NCBI GenBank assembly: GCA_029851945.1 | Contig: JARKUZ010000062.1 | Location: 55,075 to 119,074, forward strand | Direction: 5' to 3' | Length of the DNA: 64,000 nucleotides | Origin: Terrisporobacter sp. | Lineage (GTDB): Bacteria > Bacillota_A > Clostridia > Peptostreptococcales > Peptostreptococcaceae | In this document: piece after piece, positions 1 to 8,990 of the stretch | How positions within the stretch are numbered: position 1 is the stretch's first letter | How the letters are laid out: each line of letters opens with the position of its first letter | Translations under genes and position numbers: made by a program | Notes under the pieces: model-generated | Database searches by the model: none | What the model saw: only the letters and a program-made list of their open reading frames with translations | What the model was told of the DNA's origin: nothing

Positions 1-160
1 TTGTAATAACTATTTCACCTTTGTCATTAGTTACTTGCTTGAACTTTTCTACTAATCTACAAGCTATTTCTTTTTCTTCTTCAAATATTGGCTCATCGTA
101 TTCATTAAGTCCAATTTTCTTTTTATAGATAGCTTTCATAGTTAAGTAATCTTCTAACAT
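1..160 (-). CDS. Partial phage head/connector gene (3' end off window)
   Basis: This reading frame starts at an ATG at 160 after a GAGGGA ribosome-binding site and runs off the left edge, so only about 53 residues are visible (MLEDYLTMKAIYKKKIGLNE...). It overlaps the stop of the preceding connector gene by 7 bases, which indicates translational coupling. By position after capsid, head fibre and a connector it is probably a head-closure or minor structural protein. The visible part does not identify a family. Confidence 0.6.
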   Translation of the reverse strand, partial: MLEDYLTMKAIYKKKIGLNEYDEPIFEEEKEIACRLVEKFKQVTNDKGEIVIT

Positions 161-537
161 ATCTCATAGCTCCCTCTCAGATAAGGTCTTAAATATGCTA
201 AAGCTTCACTACAAACTTTATTTATAGAACTAGATTTTATTTTGCTAGTATCATAACTTTCTGATAATCCTTCTACTGAAAAAGAAGTTACACCTTGTTC
301 TATTAATTTGCTTCTACTAGATCCTTGAGTTTCAATTAAATATAATGCTTGTTCGCATATTGCCCTTACAACATCATCATTATTAAAATCTATGTCTTTG
401 ACTAGATTCAACCTTTTAATTTGATTAGTAGCCATGTTCAATGCCTGTTCTTGCTTTTTAGTATCTGCATTTATAAAATCATCTGAGAATAACCTCTCAT
501 TATTAAAATAACTTAATGCATCTTCTATACTTATCAT
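154..537 (-). CDS. Putative phage head-tail connector protein
   Basis: A 127-residue, mostly helical protein without membrane segments, preceded by an AGGTGAT ribosome-binding site. Size, helical pattern (helices near residues 25-45 and 55-75) and position directly downstream of major capsid and head fibre fit the gp6-like head-tail connectors that line the portal exit. The call rests on synteny more than on motifs. It is translationally coupled to the next gene by a 7-base overlap. Confidence 0.5.
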   Translation of the reverse strand: MISIEDALSYFNNERLFSDDFINADTKKQEQALNMATNQIKRLNLVKDIDFNNDDVVRAICEQALYLIETQGSSRSKLIEQGVTSFSVEGLSESYDTSKIKSSSINKVCSEALAYLRPYLRGSYEIC

Positions 538-550
538 ATAATCACCTACT

Positions 551-585
551 TAAAATAAAAGAAGCTAGGTTTTATCCTAACTTCT
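551..585 (-). terminator. Terminator-like hairpin after head fibre gene
   Basis: A 10-bp stem (AGAAGTTAGG/CCTAGCTTCT with one mismatch) and a 6-base loop are followed on the minus strand by a T-rich tail. It lies just downstream of the head fibre stop and upstream of the connector gene, so it may act as a partial terminator or as an mRNA-processing hairpin. Confidence 0.5.
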
Positions 586-600
586 CTATATTTCTCTAAA

Positions 601-1062
601 TTAAGCTCCTGGAGTTTCAAGTGCCAAAACTCTCGCTTCTAGTACAGTTATTTTATCATTTAACGCCTTACCTTGAGCTGATGATAATGCATTTGCAGTA
701 CTTGTAGATGTAAGAACATTTTCTACTGTGATATTCTTTAAACCATCTAACTTATTCTTTAATGCACTAGTAAAATTAACTTCAGATAGTACCTTATTAC
801 CATCTTTAGGAACTTTAGTTGCTAAAGCATCGTTTAATACTTTACCTTGTGCAGCACTTAGTGCATTTGTTGTGCTGGTAGATGTTAATACATTTTCTAC
901 TGTAATAGAAGTTCCTCCACCTTCTGTTGATAGCCTTTCACATATTGCCTTTAAGTATAACTCTAACCTTGAACCAACTTCTTCAGGTATTTCTCCTTCT
1001 TTAGTTGCTATATAATGTAAATATTTCTCTAATCTACTCGCTGGTTTATTTTCTATAGTCAT
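601..1062 (-). CDS. Phage head fibre protein
   Basis: A 153-residue protein with two near-identical 26-residue repeats at about 53-78 and 111-136. Each begins ITVENVLTSTST, continues NALS-AQGK and ends LND. The NALSxAQGKxLND type of repeat is typical of head fibre proteins such as the phi29 gp8.5 family, which decorate the capsid and are dispensable. The N-terminal 50 residues are helical and probably attach to the capsid, and the C-terminus is a short coiled coil (VLEARVLALE). It directly follows major capsid, with an AGGTGAT ribosome-binding site. Confidence 0.7.
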   Translation of the reverse strand: MTIENKPASRLEKYLHYIATKEGEIPEEVGSRLELYLKAICERLSTEGGGTSITVENVLTSTSTTNALSAAQGKVLNDALATKVPKDGNKVLSEVNFTSALKNKLDGLKNITVENVLTSTSTANALSSAQGKALNDKITVLEARVLALETPGA

Positions 1063-1091
1063 AAAATCACCTACTTTATTTTGTTATTTAA

Positions 1092-1988
1092 TTATTTTTT
1101 AGATCTCGAAGTTTGTGGAGCTAATGCAGCAAAAGCACCATCTTTTATAGGTAAAAATCCTATTCTCATAGTAGCTTTTATGGCTATCATATCATTTTCT
1201 GCTAGTGATAACGGCTTATCATCTCCCATAGTAACAGATTGAAGAGTAGCTTCTTTTAATATTTCAAATTCTATACCTTCTCTTATACCTATTATAGACT
1301 TAGACCAATCTCCACATAATAAATCTGCTTTAGTAGTATCAAAGGAACCGTTTCTAACAAATGATAACGGTAAATCATAAAGAGAATTTTCTTTCATTCC
1401 CATGACAGCTAACTGATTTCCGTTAGTATCTCTTAAGTTTCTTAATTCCTTTTTCATTGCATAATGCCCAGCGAATGCATTAGGGTCTAAGTTTTGAGCT
1501 TCCACTTTTGCCATTGCTTCTGAAATATCTATATCTAAAGCTCCTGTTCTAGTAACAACATTTGATGCATCTGTAGCTGACTTGAATATATTTTTCTCAA
1601 AAGGTGAACCTGTTCCAAACAAGCAGGCTTTATCTATAGTTGTATAGAAAGCTTCTGCAATTTGAGGCTTTAATTCTCCAAATACATCTATTGTTGTATC
1701 ATTTAATTTTTCTCTAGTTACAGGTATTATTACAGCTATTTTCTTAGCCACCATTTCTGGGAATATCCAAGAAGCTTTAGAAGTATTTATTCTCTCAGAT
1801 TCACCTACCCAGTATGCCCCTGGTTTATCTGCCCAAACTTGGAATTTCATTGTATCAGACTTCATTTGTTTAACATCTGATAATTGTAATATAGATGATC
1901 CTCTAGCTATTTCATCCATTATTCCAGGAGCAACCTCAACTGGAACAAACCCTTTTAAATTGTCTTTTAAATAATTAGTATCTGCCAT
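1092..1988 (-). CDS. Phage major capsid protein (HK97-like)
   Basis: A 298-residue protein matching the HK97-fold major capsid family: MADTNYLKDNLKGFVPVEVA at the N-terminus, a central KFQVWADKPGAYWVGE stretch and an EMVAKKIAVIIPVTREKL segment. It forms the procapsid shell around the scaffold encoded just upstream. The ATG at 1988 is preferred over an upstream in-frame GTG because GGAAGG lies 8 bases before it. No separate protease gene is seen; assembly is expected to use the adjacent scaffold. Confidence 0.9.
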   Translation of the reverse strand: MADTNYLKDNLKGFVPVEVAPGIMDEIARGSSILQLSDVKQMKSDTMKFQVWADKPGAYWVGESERINTSKASWIFPEMVAKKIAVIIPVTREKLNDTTIDVFGELKPQIAEAFYTTIDKACLFGTGSPFEKNIFKSATDASNVVTRTGALDIDISEAMAKVEAQNLDPNAFAGHYAMKKELRNLRDTNGNQLAVMGMKENSLYDLPLSFVRNGSFDTTKADLLCGDWSKSIIGIREGIEFEILKEATLQSVTMGDDKPLSLAENDMIAIKATMRIGFLPIKDGAFAALAPQTSRSKK

Positions 1989-2008
1989 TTTAAGCACCTT
2001 CCTTTTTC

Positions 2009-2581
2009 TTATTTTCTTAATTGATTATTTCTTATAGCATCTATAAAACAAGTTGCTGAATCTCCTTTTTCTTTAGGAGATTCTCCGCCTGGATTGAATC
2101 CACTTCCTCCTGGCTTTTCTCCTGCTTCAAATAGATAGCTATCACTTTCCTTTAAAGTCTTTAATTGTTCTTCTAATCCTTCAAACTTACCTTCATTAAG
2201 CTTTATACCTTCCATATTAAGCAAAGCTTTTATAGCTTTTGTATTCTTACACTTAGACTCTTTTAACGCACTATCTAAGGCATAATTAAAATCTTTTGTT
2301 TCTGCTTCTTTTTTAAGATTAGCTATTGTAGCTTCATGCTCTTTTATAGTATTTTGAAGAGTTTCATTATCTTTGTTGTTTTTCTTCAAATCTTCTATAG
2401 TTGTATTTGCAGTGTCTAGTTGACTCTTTAAATCGTCCTTTTGAGTTTTTAACTTATTATATCTTTCATCTGCATTTTCTAAAGAAGTTTCATATACCTT
2501 ATTTTCTTTCATAGAAGCTTGTATTTTGCTTATTTGCTCGTCTGTTAATCCTTGAGCTTTTAGTATATCTACTAATTTCAT
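2009..2581 (-). CDS. Phage scaffolding protein (GP20 family)
   Basis: A 190-residue, highly charged protein. Residues 1-30 (MKLVDILKAQGLTDEQISKI) and a coiled coil from about 35 to 110 match the Gram-positive phage scaffold family called minor structural protein GP20. The C-terminal tail is Gly/Pro-rich with a short basic end, as in scaffolds that bind capsid through their C-terminus. It lies 20 bases upstream of major capsid and has a GGAGGA ribosome-binding site. Confidence 0.85.
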   Translation of the reverse strand: MKLVDILKAQGLTDEQISKIQASMKENKVYETSLENADERYNKLKTQKDDLKSQLDTANTTIEDLKKNNKDNETLQNTIKEHEATIANLKKEAETKDFNYALDSALKESKCKNTKAIKALLNMEGIKLNEGKFEGLEEQLKTLKESDSYLFEAGEKPGGSGFNPGGESPKEKGDSATCFIDAIRNNQLRK

Positions 2582-2679
2582 ATATTTTAAATCCTCCTAT
2601 ATTTACGTTTTTTACAAGTTTACTTCTTGAATATAGTTGTTTAATTTGTTCTTTTACATCTGCAATATAAACTAAAAAG

Positions 2680-2765
2680 ATGAAAATTAAAAAAAGCCGG
2701 TCATCGCAGTACGAAGTCCAGTTGTCTCTTTGTACATCTTGGTACATGAGCGTAATTTATCGCAT
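2680..2765 (-). ncRNA. GC-rich structured segment upstream of scaffold gene
   Basis: This segment is far richer in G+C than its surroundings and contains self-complementary pieces (GTAC...GTAC; CTGG...CCGG), followed on the minus strand by a run of seven or more T after GACCGGC. A reading frame of 82 codons crosses it but overlaps the scaffold gene by 83 bases and lacks a good start site, so a small RNA, terminator or processing element is more likely than a protein. Confidence 0.3.
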
Positions 2766-2794
2766 AAAAAAAATAGCATCCTAAATGCTATCAC
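2766..2794 (-). terminator. Terminator after 52-residue phage gene
   Basis: A perfect 7-bp stem (ATAGCAT/ATGCTAT, 5-base loop) is followed on the minus strand by eight T. The hairpin overlaps the TGA stop of the small upstream gene. It sits inside the structural gene series, between minor capsid and scaffold genes. Confidence 0.7.
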
Positions 2795-2949
2795 TTTTTA
2801 AATTTATTATTTTTATTAATTGCTATTATCTTTTTATTATATTTATAACAATCCCACACTGTATGATTTTCGAAACCTTGATAAAGAAGCGAAGGACTTT
2901 TAATTTTAAGTATTTTACCTAATATAAATGCTCTTATCATTTCTATCAT
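2791..2949 (-). CDS. Small hypothetical phage protein (52 aa)
   Basis: A 52-codon frame starting MIEMIRAFILGKILKIK at an ATG at 2949, with AAGGAG ten bases upstream. It is rich in Lys, Ile and Asn with one Cys and two Trp/Tyr patches (HTVWDCYKYNKK). No family is recognised. It lies between a candidate counter-defence gene and the scaffold gene and ends in its own terminator, so it may be an independently expressed accessory gene. Confidence 0.5.
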   Translation of the reverse strand: MIEMIRAFILGKILKIKSPSLLYQGFENHTVWDCYKYNKKIIAINKNNKFKK

Positions 2950-3010
2950 CTAAATACATCTCCTTAGTTATATTTATTGCATAAAAATAAGCCATATAAG
3001 GACTTTACTC

Positions 3011-3382
3011 CTACTTATTATAAGTTCCTAGCACATTTCTTTCTATTCTATCTTCGATCCTTCTATTCATATACATTAATGCTATTTCTATATGCTCTAA
3101 TGCCTTAGCATTGTATTCACTAGCGAATGGTCCAGCTTGAAAACATTGTAATCTATGTCTAGTTATTTCTAATAAATCACTATCTATCAATCCATGTTGC
3201 GAGTTTTCATCTTTTCTTGGTCCTTTTTGGAAATGTAATTCTTGTCTATATATAGAATCAAACTCATTTTTATCTATACTTTCTATCATATATAAATGAT
3301 TTGCTCCTCCTGGACCTGCTTCATCTACTGCATATACATCATTTAACTTTTCTCTTTTTTGAATTGTATTTAATTTATTCAT
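3011..3382 (-). CDS. Phage protein of a widespread small helical family
   Basis: A 123-residue soluble protein. Residues 20-60 contain [13 protein letters not shown] and LHFQKGP; residues 75-123 contain an [14 protein letters not shown] segment and a long helix ([19 protein letters not shown]) ending NVLGTY. This arrangement resembles a small family common in phages of many hosts, usually unannotated or mislabelled as ABC ATPase. The C-terminal helix pattern is reminiscent of Acb2-type nucleotide sponges, but this is pattern memory, not a search result. It overlaps minor capsid by four bases (ATGA), so it is expressed with structural genes. Confidence 0.6.
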   Translation of the reverse strand: MNKLNTIQKREKLNDVYAVDEAGPGGANHLYMIESIDKNEFDSIYRQELHFQKGPRKDENSQHGLIDSDLLEITRHRLQCFQAGPFASEYNAKALEHIEIALMYMNRRIEDRIERNVLGTYNK

Positions 3383-4437
3383 TTACTTTTCACCTTCTTA
3401 AACCTTTCCTTTAACACTTTATAATTCTCTTTATTTTTAGCATTTTTCATTTTAAGGAATCCTTGAAAACTCTTAGGAGCTTCATTTTCTAGTACTGTCT
3501 TGTATTTCTCATACTGTTTTCTATTAGCTCTTAGTTTAGCTTTCTTTTTCTGTTCTTCATAATAAGCATTAACACTAGCTTCTTTTTCCTTCGGAACTTC
3601 AAAAGGTCTATTGCTATTTTTCATATCTTTTTCTACATCATTATACTTTTCAATGTAAGGTGTAATCCTATGTCTACATCTAGGATGAATATTATTATAT
3701 CCACTAGCAAATCCAGGTACATTATTAATACTTGGAAATCTAGTATCACTTCCACTTAAAGAATATACTCGGCCTTCGTATGGAACACAGACTGGGCAAG
3801 CCGTATAATGTTGTGTCATTTTAACTAGATCCTTATCATGTTCTTTCATTGTATTTTTTACGCAAGTATTTTGAGTTTCTGCTACTATACTTCTAGCTAA
3901 TAGCTCTGCATAAGCAGTCATTGATATAGTTCTTCCTAATTTATCTTTAATACCACCTAATCCTGTATCAATTAAATTATTAGCTAATTCTTTTTGCATT
4001 TGTTTTATAGTGTTTCCATTAGCAAGCTTCATTGAAGCATCATTCAATCCTATTTCTCTTATGCTATCTTCTATTCTTCTTCCTACTAAATCTGTAGAGC
4101 TATTAAGATTATTAACTAAGTTATTTGCTATAAGCTCTATAGCTTCTTTATGTAACTGCGTAAGAGTATTATCACTAATACCTAAATCAGATAGTGCTTC
4201 TTTATATGCTTGCTCATACAGTTGCTTAGTAATATCTGTTGCCCATTGAGTATTATATATTTGAAGCTTAAGTATTTCTTGTTGTACTTGTTTAAGCATT
4301 TCTTCATAAAAAGTAGTTTGATTGCCTTTTATTTCTTTTTCTGTAATAATCTTTATTAATCTTTGCTCAGCTTCTTTATATATTTCAATAAGCTTTTCTA
4401 TTTTCTTATTAGGTGATATAGGTTTCTTTTTAGACAT
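3379..4437 (-). CDS. Phage minor capsid protein 2 (SPP1 gp7/Mu F-like)
   Basis: A 352-residue protein with a long charged helical N-terminal half. A C-terminal module near residues 205-260 has paired Cys and His residues ([17 protein letters not shown], then [13 protein letters not shown]), the hallmark of phage minor capsid protein 2 and the related Mu gpF head-morphogenesis domain. Such proteins bind the portal and enter the procapsid, helping DNA delivery. The start overlaps the portal stop (TAATG), giving tight coupling to portal, and its own stop overlaps the next gene. Confidence 0.85.
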   Translation of the reverse strand: MSKKKPISPNKKIEKLIEIYKEAEQRLIKIITEKEIKGNQTTFYEEMLKQVQQEILKLQIYNTQWATDITKQLYEQAYKEALSDLGISDNTLTQLHKEAIELIANNLVNNLNSSTDLVGRRIEDSIREIGLNDASMKLANGNTIKQMQKELANNLIDTGLGGIKDKLGRTISMTAYAELLARSIVAETQNTCVKNTMKEHDKDLVKMTQHYTACPVCVPYEGRVYSLSGSDTRFPSINNVPGFASGYNNIHPRCRHRITPYIEKYNDVEKDMKNSNRPFEVPKEKEASVNAYYEEQKKKAKLRANRKQYEKYKTVLENEAPKSFQGFLKMKNAKNKENYKVLKERFKKVKSK

Positions 4438-5915
4438 TATTCTTCATCACCTTCATTATCCTTATTTTCATTATCTAAATCATTAAACATATTCAAATTA
4501 TTCAAAGGATTACTAGCATTAGTTTCCTCTTGAATAGCTTCTAACTCTGCTTGAGTGTCTTCATCCGTTAGATTATCTAATCTCTTGATAGCTGAATATT
4601 GACTTATAGTAGGTTTACCACCAGTTCTAATATTCATAATCTCGGCCTGTTCCTTATCATCGTTAGGTAATCCATCATTCCAAAATATATTTATTTTTTC
4701 TTTTGATAAATCTACAATATCTTCTCCACCTAGCTGAGAACATAGTTTAATAGCTTTCTTAAGCGCATTATCTACACTCATTCTTACTCTATTTACTTTA
4801 GCTAAAGGACTTATCATCATTCTTTTTAGTGCAGTACCACTTGCAGCAGTACCTAGTTTATTATCAAAGTCAAATATAGCCGAACCCATTTCGCTGATTA
4901 CAGCTAATATATTAATAAGCTTTTCTATCTGCTTAAAACTAGCTTCTAATTGTGCATCCCATGTAATGTAAGATACATCTGCATCTTCTTTTGAACTTTT
5001 AGGGAAATAGTTACCTACTTTAAGTTCATATCTGCCAGTAGCTTTATTATATTGAAGTGCAGTCTCCGGGCCTTGCATAGAAGGTTCTGCATGTTTATCT
5101 AATATCTTAGCTATTTGAGATATCCTTACTTCTAATTCACTAATAATACTATCTAAATCTGCATAATCATCTATTCCATATACTCTATCTGATGTTAATA
5201 GATTGTGTACTGGAACTATTGCAAAATCATTTAATCCAGTTTCAATTGCATTTGACTGATCTACTACTGATTCTATATATTCTTGCTTGCTAAGTTTGTA
5301 TGTAATTTTTTCTACATACCCTTTTGAGTGTATTTCTACATATAAGAAATCATCATATTGATTTTCATCATTAAACAAAGTATTTAATAATGTATTTGGT
5401 TTTAATTTCTTATATTTATGAGCTAATACATGATATTGAACCTTTCTAATATTTTGTGGGTCAACTACTTTGAAATAGAAGCTAGGCTGTGTTATATCTA
5501 TTCTTCCAATATCTTCATCATCTTTATATATATTAAATACTGCATCACCATATCTGCTTAAATCTATAGCTAGTGAATAACAAGTATTTATTAGATCGTT
5601 ATTTTCTTTTATCTTATCTATAGCTATTTGTTGCTTACTATTATCATCACTACAACTTATTGTAGGCTCTTCTCCTAGCATGAAGTCAGCTATCTTTAGT
5701 GATATTAGCTTTTGAAAATTAGTTATAACAGAATAACTTACTATATCTTGAAAATTACCTATATGTCTAGCTATTCTATTGAAGTTTTCTTTGTAAACTA
5801 GCTCATGTTCACCTTCAAATATTCTTTTATTTGTAAAATATTTTTCTAGTCTATCCACTTCTGTAGCTGGCGGAAACTCCTGACCTAGCTTTAAAAAATC
5901 CAAACTTGTTAGCAC
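4437..5915 (-). CDS. Phage portal protein (SPP1 gp6 type)
   Basis: A 492-residue portal protein. It forms the dodecameric ring at the capsid vertex through which terminase pumps DNA. Recognisable segments include an N-terminal region with IVSYSVITNFQKLISLKIADF, a YGDAVFNIYKD stretch, a long DLDSIISELEVRISQIAKIL helix and a GTAASGTALKRMMISPL motif. The C-terminal 30 residues are acidic and Asn-rich. It starts with GTG after a strong AAGGAGGGG site and lies 12 bases after terminase. Confidence 0.9.
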   Translation of the reverse strand: MLTSLDFLKLGQEFPPATEVDRLEKYFTNKRIFEGEHELVYKENFNRIARHIGNFQDIVSYSVITNFQKLISLKIADFMLGEEPTISCSDDNSKQQIAIDKIKENNDLINTCYSLAIDLSRYGDAVFNIYKDDEDIGRIDITQPSFYFKVVDPQNIRKVQYHVLAHKYKKLKPNTLLNTLFNDENQYDDFLYVEIHSKGYVEKITYKLSKQEYIESVVDQSNAIETGLNDFAIVPVHNLLTSDRVYGIDDYADLDSIISELEVRISQIAKILDKHAEPSMQGPETALQYNKATGRYELKVGNYFPKSSKEDADVSYITWDAQLEASFKQIEKLINILAVISEMGSAIFDFDNKLGTAASGTALKRMMISPLAKVNRVRMSVDNALKKAIKLCSQLGGEDIVDLSKEKINIFWNDGLPNDDKEQAEIMNIRTGGKPTISQYSAIKRLDNLTDEDTQAELEAIQEETNASNPLNNLNMFNDLDNENKDNEGDEE

Positions 5916-5927
5916 TCTATCCCCTCC

Positions 5928-7193
5928 TTATAGTTGTATATTAATAGGGCCTTTAGTTCTTCTTGACTTCATATCATCTTCTAAGGCATATCTAGTAGCA
6001 TCTATTGTATGGTTATCTTTATCCTCTAATTTAGCTTTAGGATTACCATCTTTGTCTACTTGATAATCTATATTTTCAAACTCCTTAGCTACATTAGGAG
6101 TTCTTTTAACATCTATTATTATTTCATCTAAATCATCTAACCATTTTTCTCCATACTCAACACTTCCAGGACCTTTTTTAGCTCCTTTAGCTGTAACTTC
6201 ATATGATTTTAATTCATCTACTGACTTAGGTTCAGCTGAGTCACATATAGTCATATCATATTGATACTTTTTTCTTATTATCCAATCAGCTAATTCTCTA
6301 TTTGATTTTTTAACTCCATAAAACTCATCTATAAAATATATTCTTTTTCTTGTTTTATCATAGTGTAGTCTTACAAAAGCTAAAGGGTCTGTAGCATATC
6401 CCCAGTCATTACCTTGTCTTATATTATCGAATGAACTTATTTCACTATCAGTTATTTCTCTGAATACTAAATTATTAAACGGAACTACTCCAGAACCTAT
6501 TGGCTCTCCTAAGTACTCCCATCTATATTTAAATTCATTTTTCTTTTTAACTTCCTCAGCTTCTTCTATAAAAGCTTTAGATATATGAGGATTATCTAAA
6601 TAAGTACTATGATGTACATAAGTATTATTAGGTATAAACTGAGTTTCGAACTTTTTATTTACCCATGACTGCTTTCTCTTAGGTGGATTATAGCTATATA
6701 TAACCTTATAACTTAATCCTGTAGGTAATTCTGCTCTTAATACAGAGTTAACTATTGTTGATACTTCATCTTCTGTCTTAAATTCTGCTAATTCCTCAAA
6801 CCACACAAAAGCTATAGGGAATTTAGACATCTTTATAGATTTAATCTTAGCTGGATCATCTGCCCCTCTAAATATAAATTTATTACCTCTAGGTATATAA
6901 ACTAATTGCAAAGGAGACTTTTGAACTTTCCAAACATGACCCACACCTAAAATATCTATAGCTTCTTTTAATTGTTCAAATACTGATTCTGCTAATGTAT
7001 TTCCTACTTTACGAATACATAAACAAGTAACTGGATACTTCATTAAAGCTAACACTAACCAAATAGCAATATGAGTTGATTTGGCGGAAGCTCTTCCACC
7101 TTTTAGAACATGAAATAAATATTTATTAGAGTTAATTGTTTTCCAAAACTCGTAAAAGTTCTTATTAATAATCTCAGATATTTTTTTATTCAT
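5928..7193 (-). CDS. Phage terminase large subunit (PBSX XtmB type)
   Basis: A 421-residue DNA-packaging motor. The ATPase domain has a Walker A-like GGRASAKST at residues 32-40 and a Walker B-like IAFVWFEELAEF near 127-138. The nuclease domain starts near GNDWGYATDPLA (about 260) with further acidic residues at TICDSAEPKSV and DNHTIDATRYALED, the expected RNase H-like metal-binding pattern. The start overlaps the small subunit stop by eight bases. Confidence 0.93.
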   Translation of the reverse strand: MNKKISEIINKNFYEFWKTINSNKYLFHVLKGGRASAKSTHIAIWLVLALMKYPVTCLCIRKVGNTLAESVFEQLKEAIDILGVGHVWKVQKSPLQLVYIPRGNKFIFRGADDPAKIKSIKMSKFPIAFVWFEELAEFKTEDEVSTIVNSVLRAELPTGLSYKVIYSYNPPKRKQSWVNKKFETQFIPNNTYVHHSTYLDNPHISKAFIEEAEEVKKKNEFKYRWEYLGEPIGSGVVPFNNLVFREITDSEISSFDNIRQGNDWGYATDPLAFVRLHYDKTRKRIYFIDEFYGVKKSNRELADWIIRKKYQYDMTICDSAEPKSVDELKSYEVTAKGAKKGPGSVEYGEKWLDDLDEIIIDVKRTPNVAKEFENIDYQVDKDGNPKAKLEDKDNHTIDATRYALEDDMKSRRTKGPINIQL

Positions 7194-7638
7194 CTTCTAA
7201 GCTTCCTATATCATCAATTATCGTTACTCCTACATTAGCTTCTAAATCTACCTTTTCAGTAAATAAAGAATATCTTTTACCAAGAAGCTCAGCTGCTTTT
7301 ATTTTATCTTTAGCTGATATTTCTTTTTTTACCTTTTGAACTTCTGTTTGAAAATCTCCTACATTTACTGTAACCACTACTTCCTCTTCTTCTTCATTTC
7401 TTATAACTTTAGTTAGATATTCTAGCACTTCTTCTGCTTTAGCTATTCTTTTAGATTCTATTTCTTTTAATCTTTCATCAATATAACTTTTAACCTTAGC
7501 ATTACTTAGCAATCTACTTGAATTAGTTTCTGCTGTAGCTTGTTTTTTACAGTTATAAGCTTTTTTATAACTTTCAGTAGCATTAAGTGACTCTATATAA
7601 TAATCACAAAATGCTTTTTGTTTTTCAGTTAGTTTCAC
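7186..7638 (-). CDS. Phage terminase small subunit
   Basis: A 150-residue DNA-recognition subunit of the packaging motor. The N-terminal domain (LTEKQKAFCDYYIESLNATESYKKAY) is the typical terminase small-subunit helix-turn-helix, followed by a SRLLSNAKVKSYIDERL helix, an acidic coiled coil and an AAELLGKRYSLFTEKV oligomerisation segment. It begins with GTG six bases after GGAGGTGG. Confidence 0.9.
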   Translation of the reverse strand: MKLTEKQKAFCDYYIESLNATESYKKAYNCKKQATAETNSSRLLSNAKVKSYIDERLKEIESKRIAKAEEVLEYLTKVIRNEEEEEVVVTVNVGDFQTEVQKVKKEISAKDKIKAAELLGKRYSLFTEKVDLEANVGVTIIDDIGSLEDE

Positions 7639-7667
7639 TTAATACCACCTCCTAATTTCATATATAA

Positions 7668-7696
7668 TAAAAAACCTCCTTATATAGGAGGCTTCT
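7668..7696 (-). terminator. Terminator after two-TM accessory gene
   Basis: A 6-bp stem (CCTCCT/AGGAGG) with a short loop is followed on the minus strand by a T run. It separates the accessory membrane gene from the terminase genes, so the latter would need read-through or their own promoter. Confidence 0.6.
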
Positions 7697-7700
7697 TAGA

Positions 7701-8147
7701 TTATTTAACTTTACTATCATATTGTAATTCTATTTTTTCGTCTGATTCTACCTTTTTAACTATTTTTTTTGATATTACTATTTTCTTTTCCCTTAAGTTA
7801 TTTATTGTATCAATATATAAATTATAAAATCTGTATTTTTGTGTAAAATAGTATATCAACCACCCCAAAACAACATACAATATTATATAAACAAATATGG
7901 TGAATTTTTTATCATCACCAAATATCCCGTTTACTATAGGTGCTATTGTAAATATTACCAAAGACAAAAGAGACATTTTATCTATGTCTATTATAAAATC
8001 TTTTAATACTTTTTCTAATAAAACTCTATCTTCTTCACTCCTTTTGTAATAATCTTCAGCTATTATAAAAACACTATCTTTAAAATCCTCTTTTTTTATG
8101 TTTTTTCTTAATTTTTTCATTTGATTTTTATATGTTTGATTTTTCAT
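7701..8147 (-). CDS. Two-TM accessory prophage protein
   Basis: A 148-residue protein of unknown family. About 75 charged N-terminal residues (KNQMKKLRKNIKKEDFKD) precede two closely spaced membrane segments at about 80-98 and 103-122 (FTIFVYIILYVVLGWLIYYF), then a basic C-terminal tail. The two-TM topology with cytosolic flanks is loosely like SLATT-type membrane effectors, but no diagnostic motif is seen. It has a GGGAGG site and its own terminator, and sits between an antirepressor and terminase, a usual place for accessory cargo genes. Confidence 0.6.
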   Translation of the reverse strand: MKNQTYKNQMKKLRKNIKKEDFKDSVFIIAEDYYKRSEEDRVLLEKVLKDFIIDIDKMSLLSLVIFTIAPIVNGIFGDDKKFTIFVYIILYVVLGWLIYYFTQKYRFYNLYIDTINNLREKKIVISKKIVKKVESDEKIELQYDSKVK

Positions 8148-8231
8148 ATTATGCCTCCCTTGATAAAATACAATAGTTTCATTAATTCTACTTAATTCGA
8201 GGTTTTCCTTCTTTTTTACAACAATTTTATT

Positions 8232-8990
8232 TTAATTAGCTTGTTTTTCAGTTCTATACAAATCTAATATAAACTTTCTACCATCTTGAGTAAAATGTCT
8301 ATTATAAACTTCTTTACCATTATCTAATATTTGTTGTTTAATACTTACATATCCTAAATCTGCATAATCGCTATATAAAACATATGTATTATTAACTTTA
8401 TATTGTATTCCTTTATCGCACAAATCTTTATTTAAAGCATTTGCGCTTTTAAAACCTAATTCTTTAGCTATTTCTGTTGCAGTATAAGTTTTGTTTGTAT
8501 GCATTAATATAGCATTTCTTCTTTCAGCTTCAACTCTAGCTTCTTTTTCATCCTTAAGTTTAGTTAATAAATCTATCATAGCTTGAGGATCATTGTATAT
8601 AAAATCAATAACATCATCAGTCATGTAAGCTCCATGTTTTCTTATAGAAGGTAACACTTCGCTAGTAATCCATTTTTTAAATTTCTTAGCTTCAGGCTTA
8701 TCACTTCCTATTATGGCATTGTATAATCCGCTTTCGGTTATAAATACAGCTTTAGGTGAAAACTTAGATAACCCTAGTTCTTGAAAGGTTACTCCCAATA
8801 CGGTCGCAACCTCATCCGACCTAATTTCTATTTTTTCATCTTCATCCAATCTTTTTAGCATCTTAGAAGTTTCTGAATAATCTAATCCATCAGCTAATGG
8901 ATTTGCTAAAAATAAAGGTTCTCCATCCTTAACTACAGCTTTTATTGCTCCAAACTCTTTATTTTCAAATATTTTTAATTTATTCTCCAT
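8232..8990 (-). CDS. Phage antirepressor, Bro-N plus KilA-C-type domain
   Basis: A 252-residue protein. Residues 5-110 form a Bro-N domain (FENKEFGAIKAVVKDGEPLF, FITESGLYNAIIGS, KWITSEVLPSIRKHGAYM). A linker helix follows, then a C-terminal DNA-binding domain with a TATEIAKELGFKSANALN helix-turn-helix and a HFTQDGRKFILDLY end typical of KilA-C. Such proteins interfere with the lysogenic repressor. It is the second antirepressor in the prophage (see 17088-17879); the N-terminal domains are clearly related and the C-terminal ones differ. Confidence 0.85.
   Translation of the reverse strand: MENKLKIFENKEFGAIKAVVKDGEPLFLANPLADGLDYSETSKMLKRLDEDEKIEIRSDEVATVLGVTFQELGLSKFSPKAVFITESGLYNAIIGSDKPEAKKFKKWITSEVLPSIRKHGAYMTDDVIDFIYNDPQAMIDLLTKLKDEKEARVEAERRNAILMHTNKTYTATEIAKELGFKSANALNKDLCDKGIQYKVNNTYVLYSDYADLGYVSIKQQILDNGKEVYNRHFTQDGRKFILDLYRTEKQAN

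Noticed and set aside
2499..2747. 82-codon minus-strand frame upstream of scaffold
   Set aside because: It overlaps the scaffold gene by 83 bases in another frame, has no good ribosome-binding site, and crosses a T-rich run and a GC-rich structured segment.
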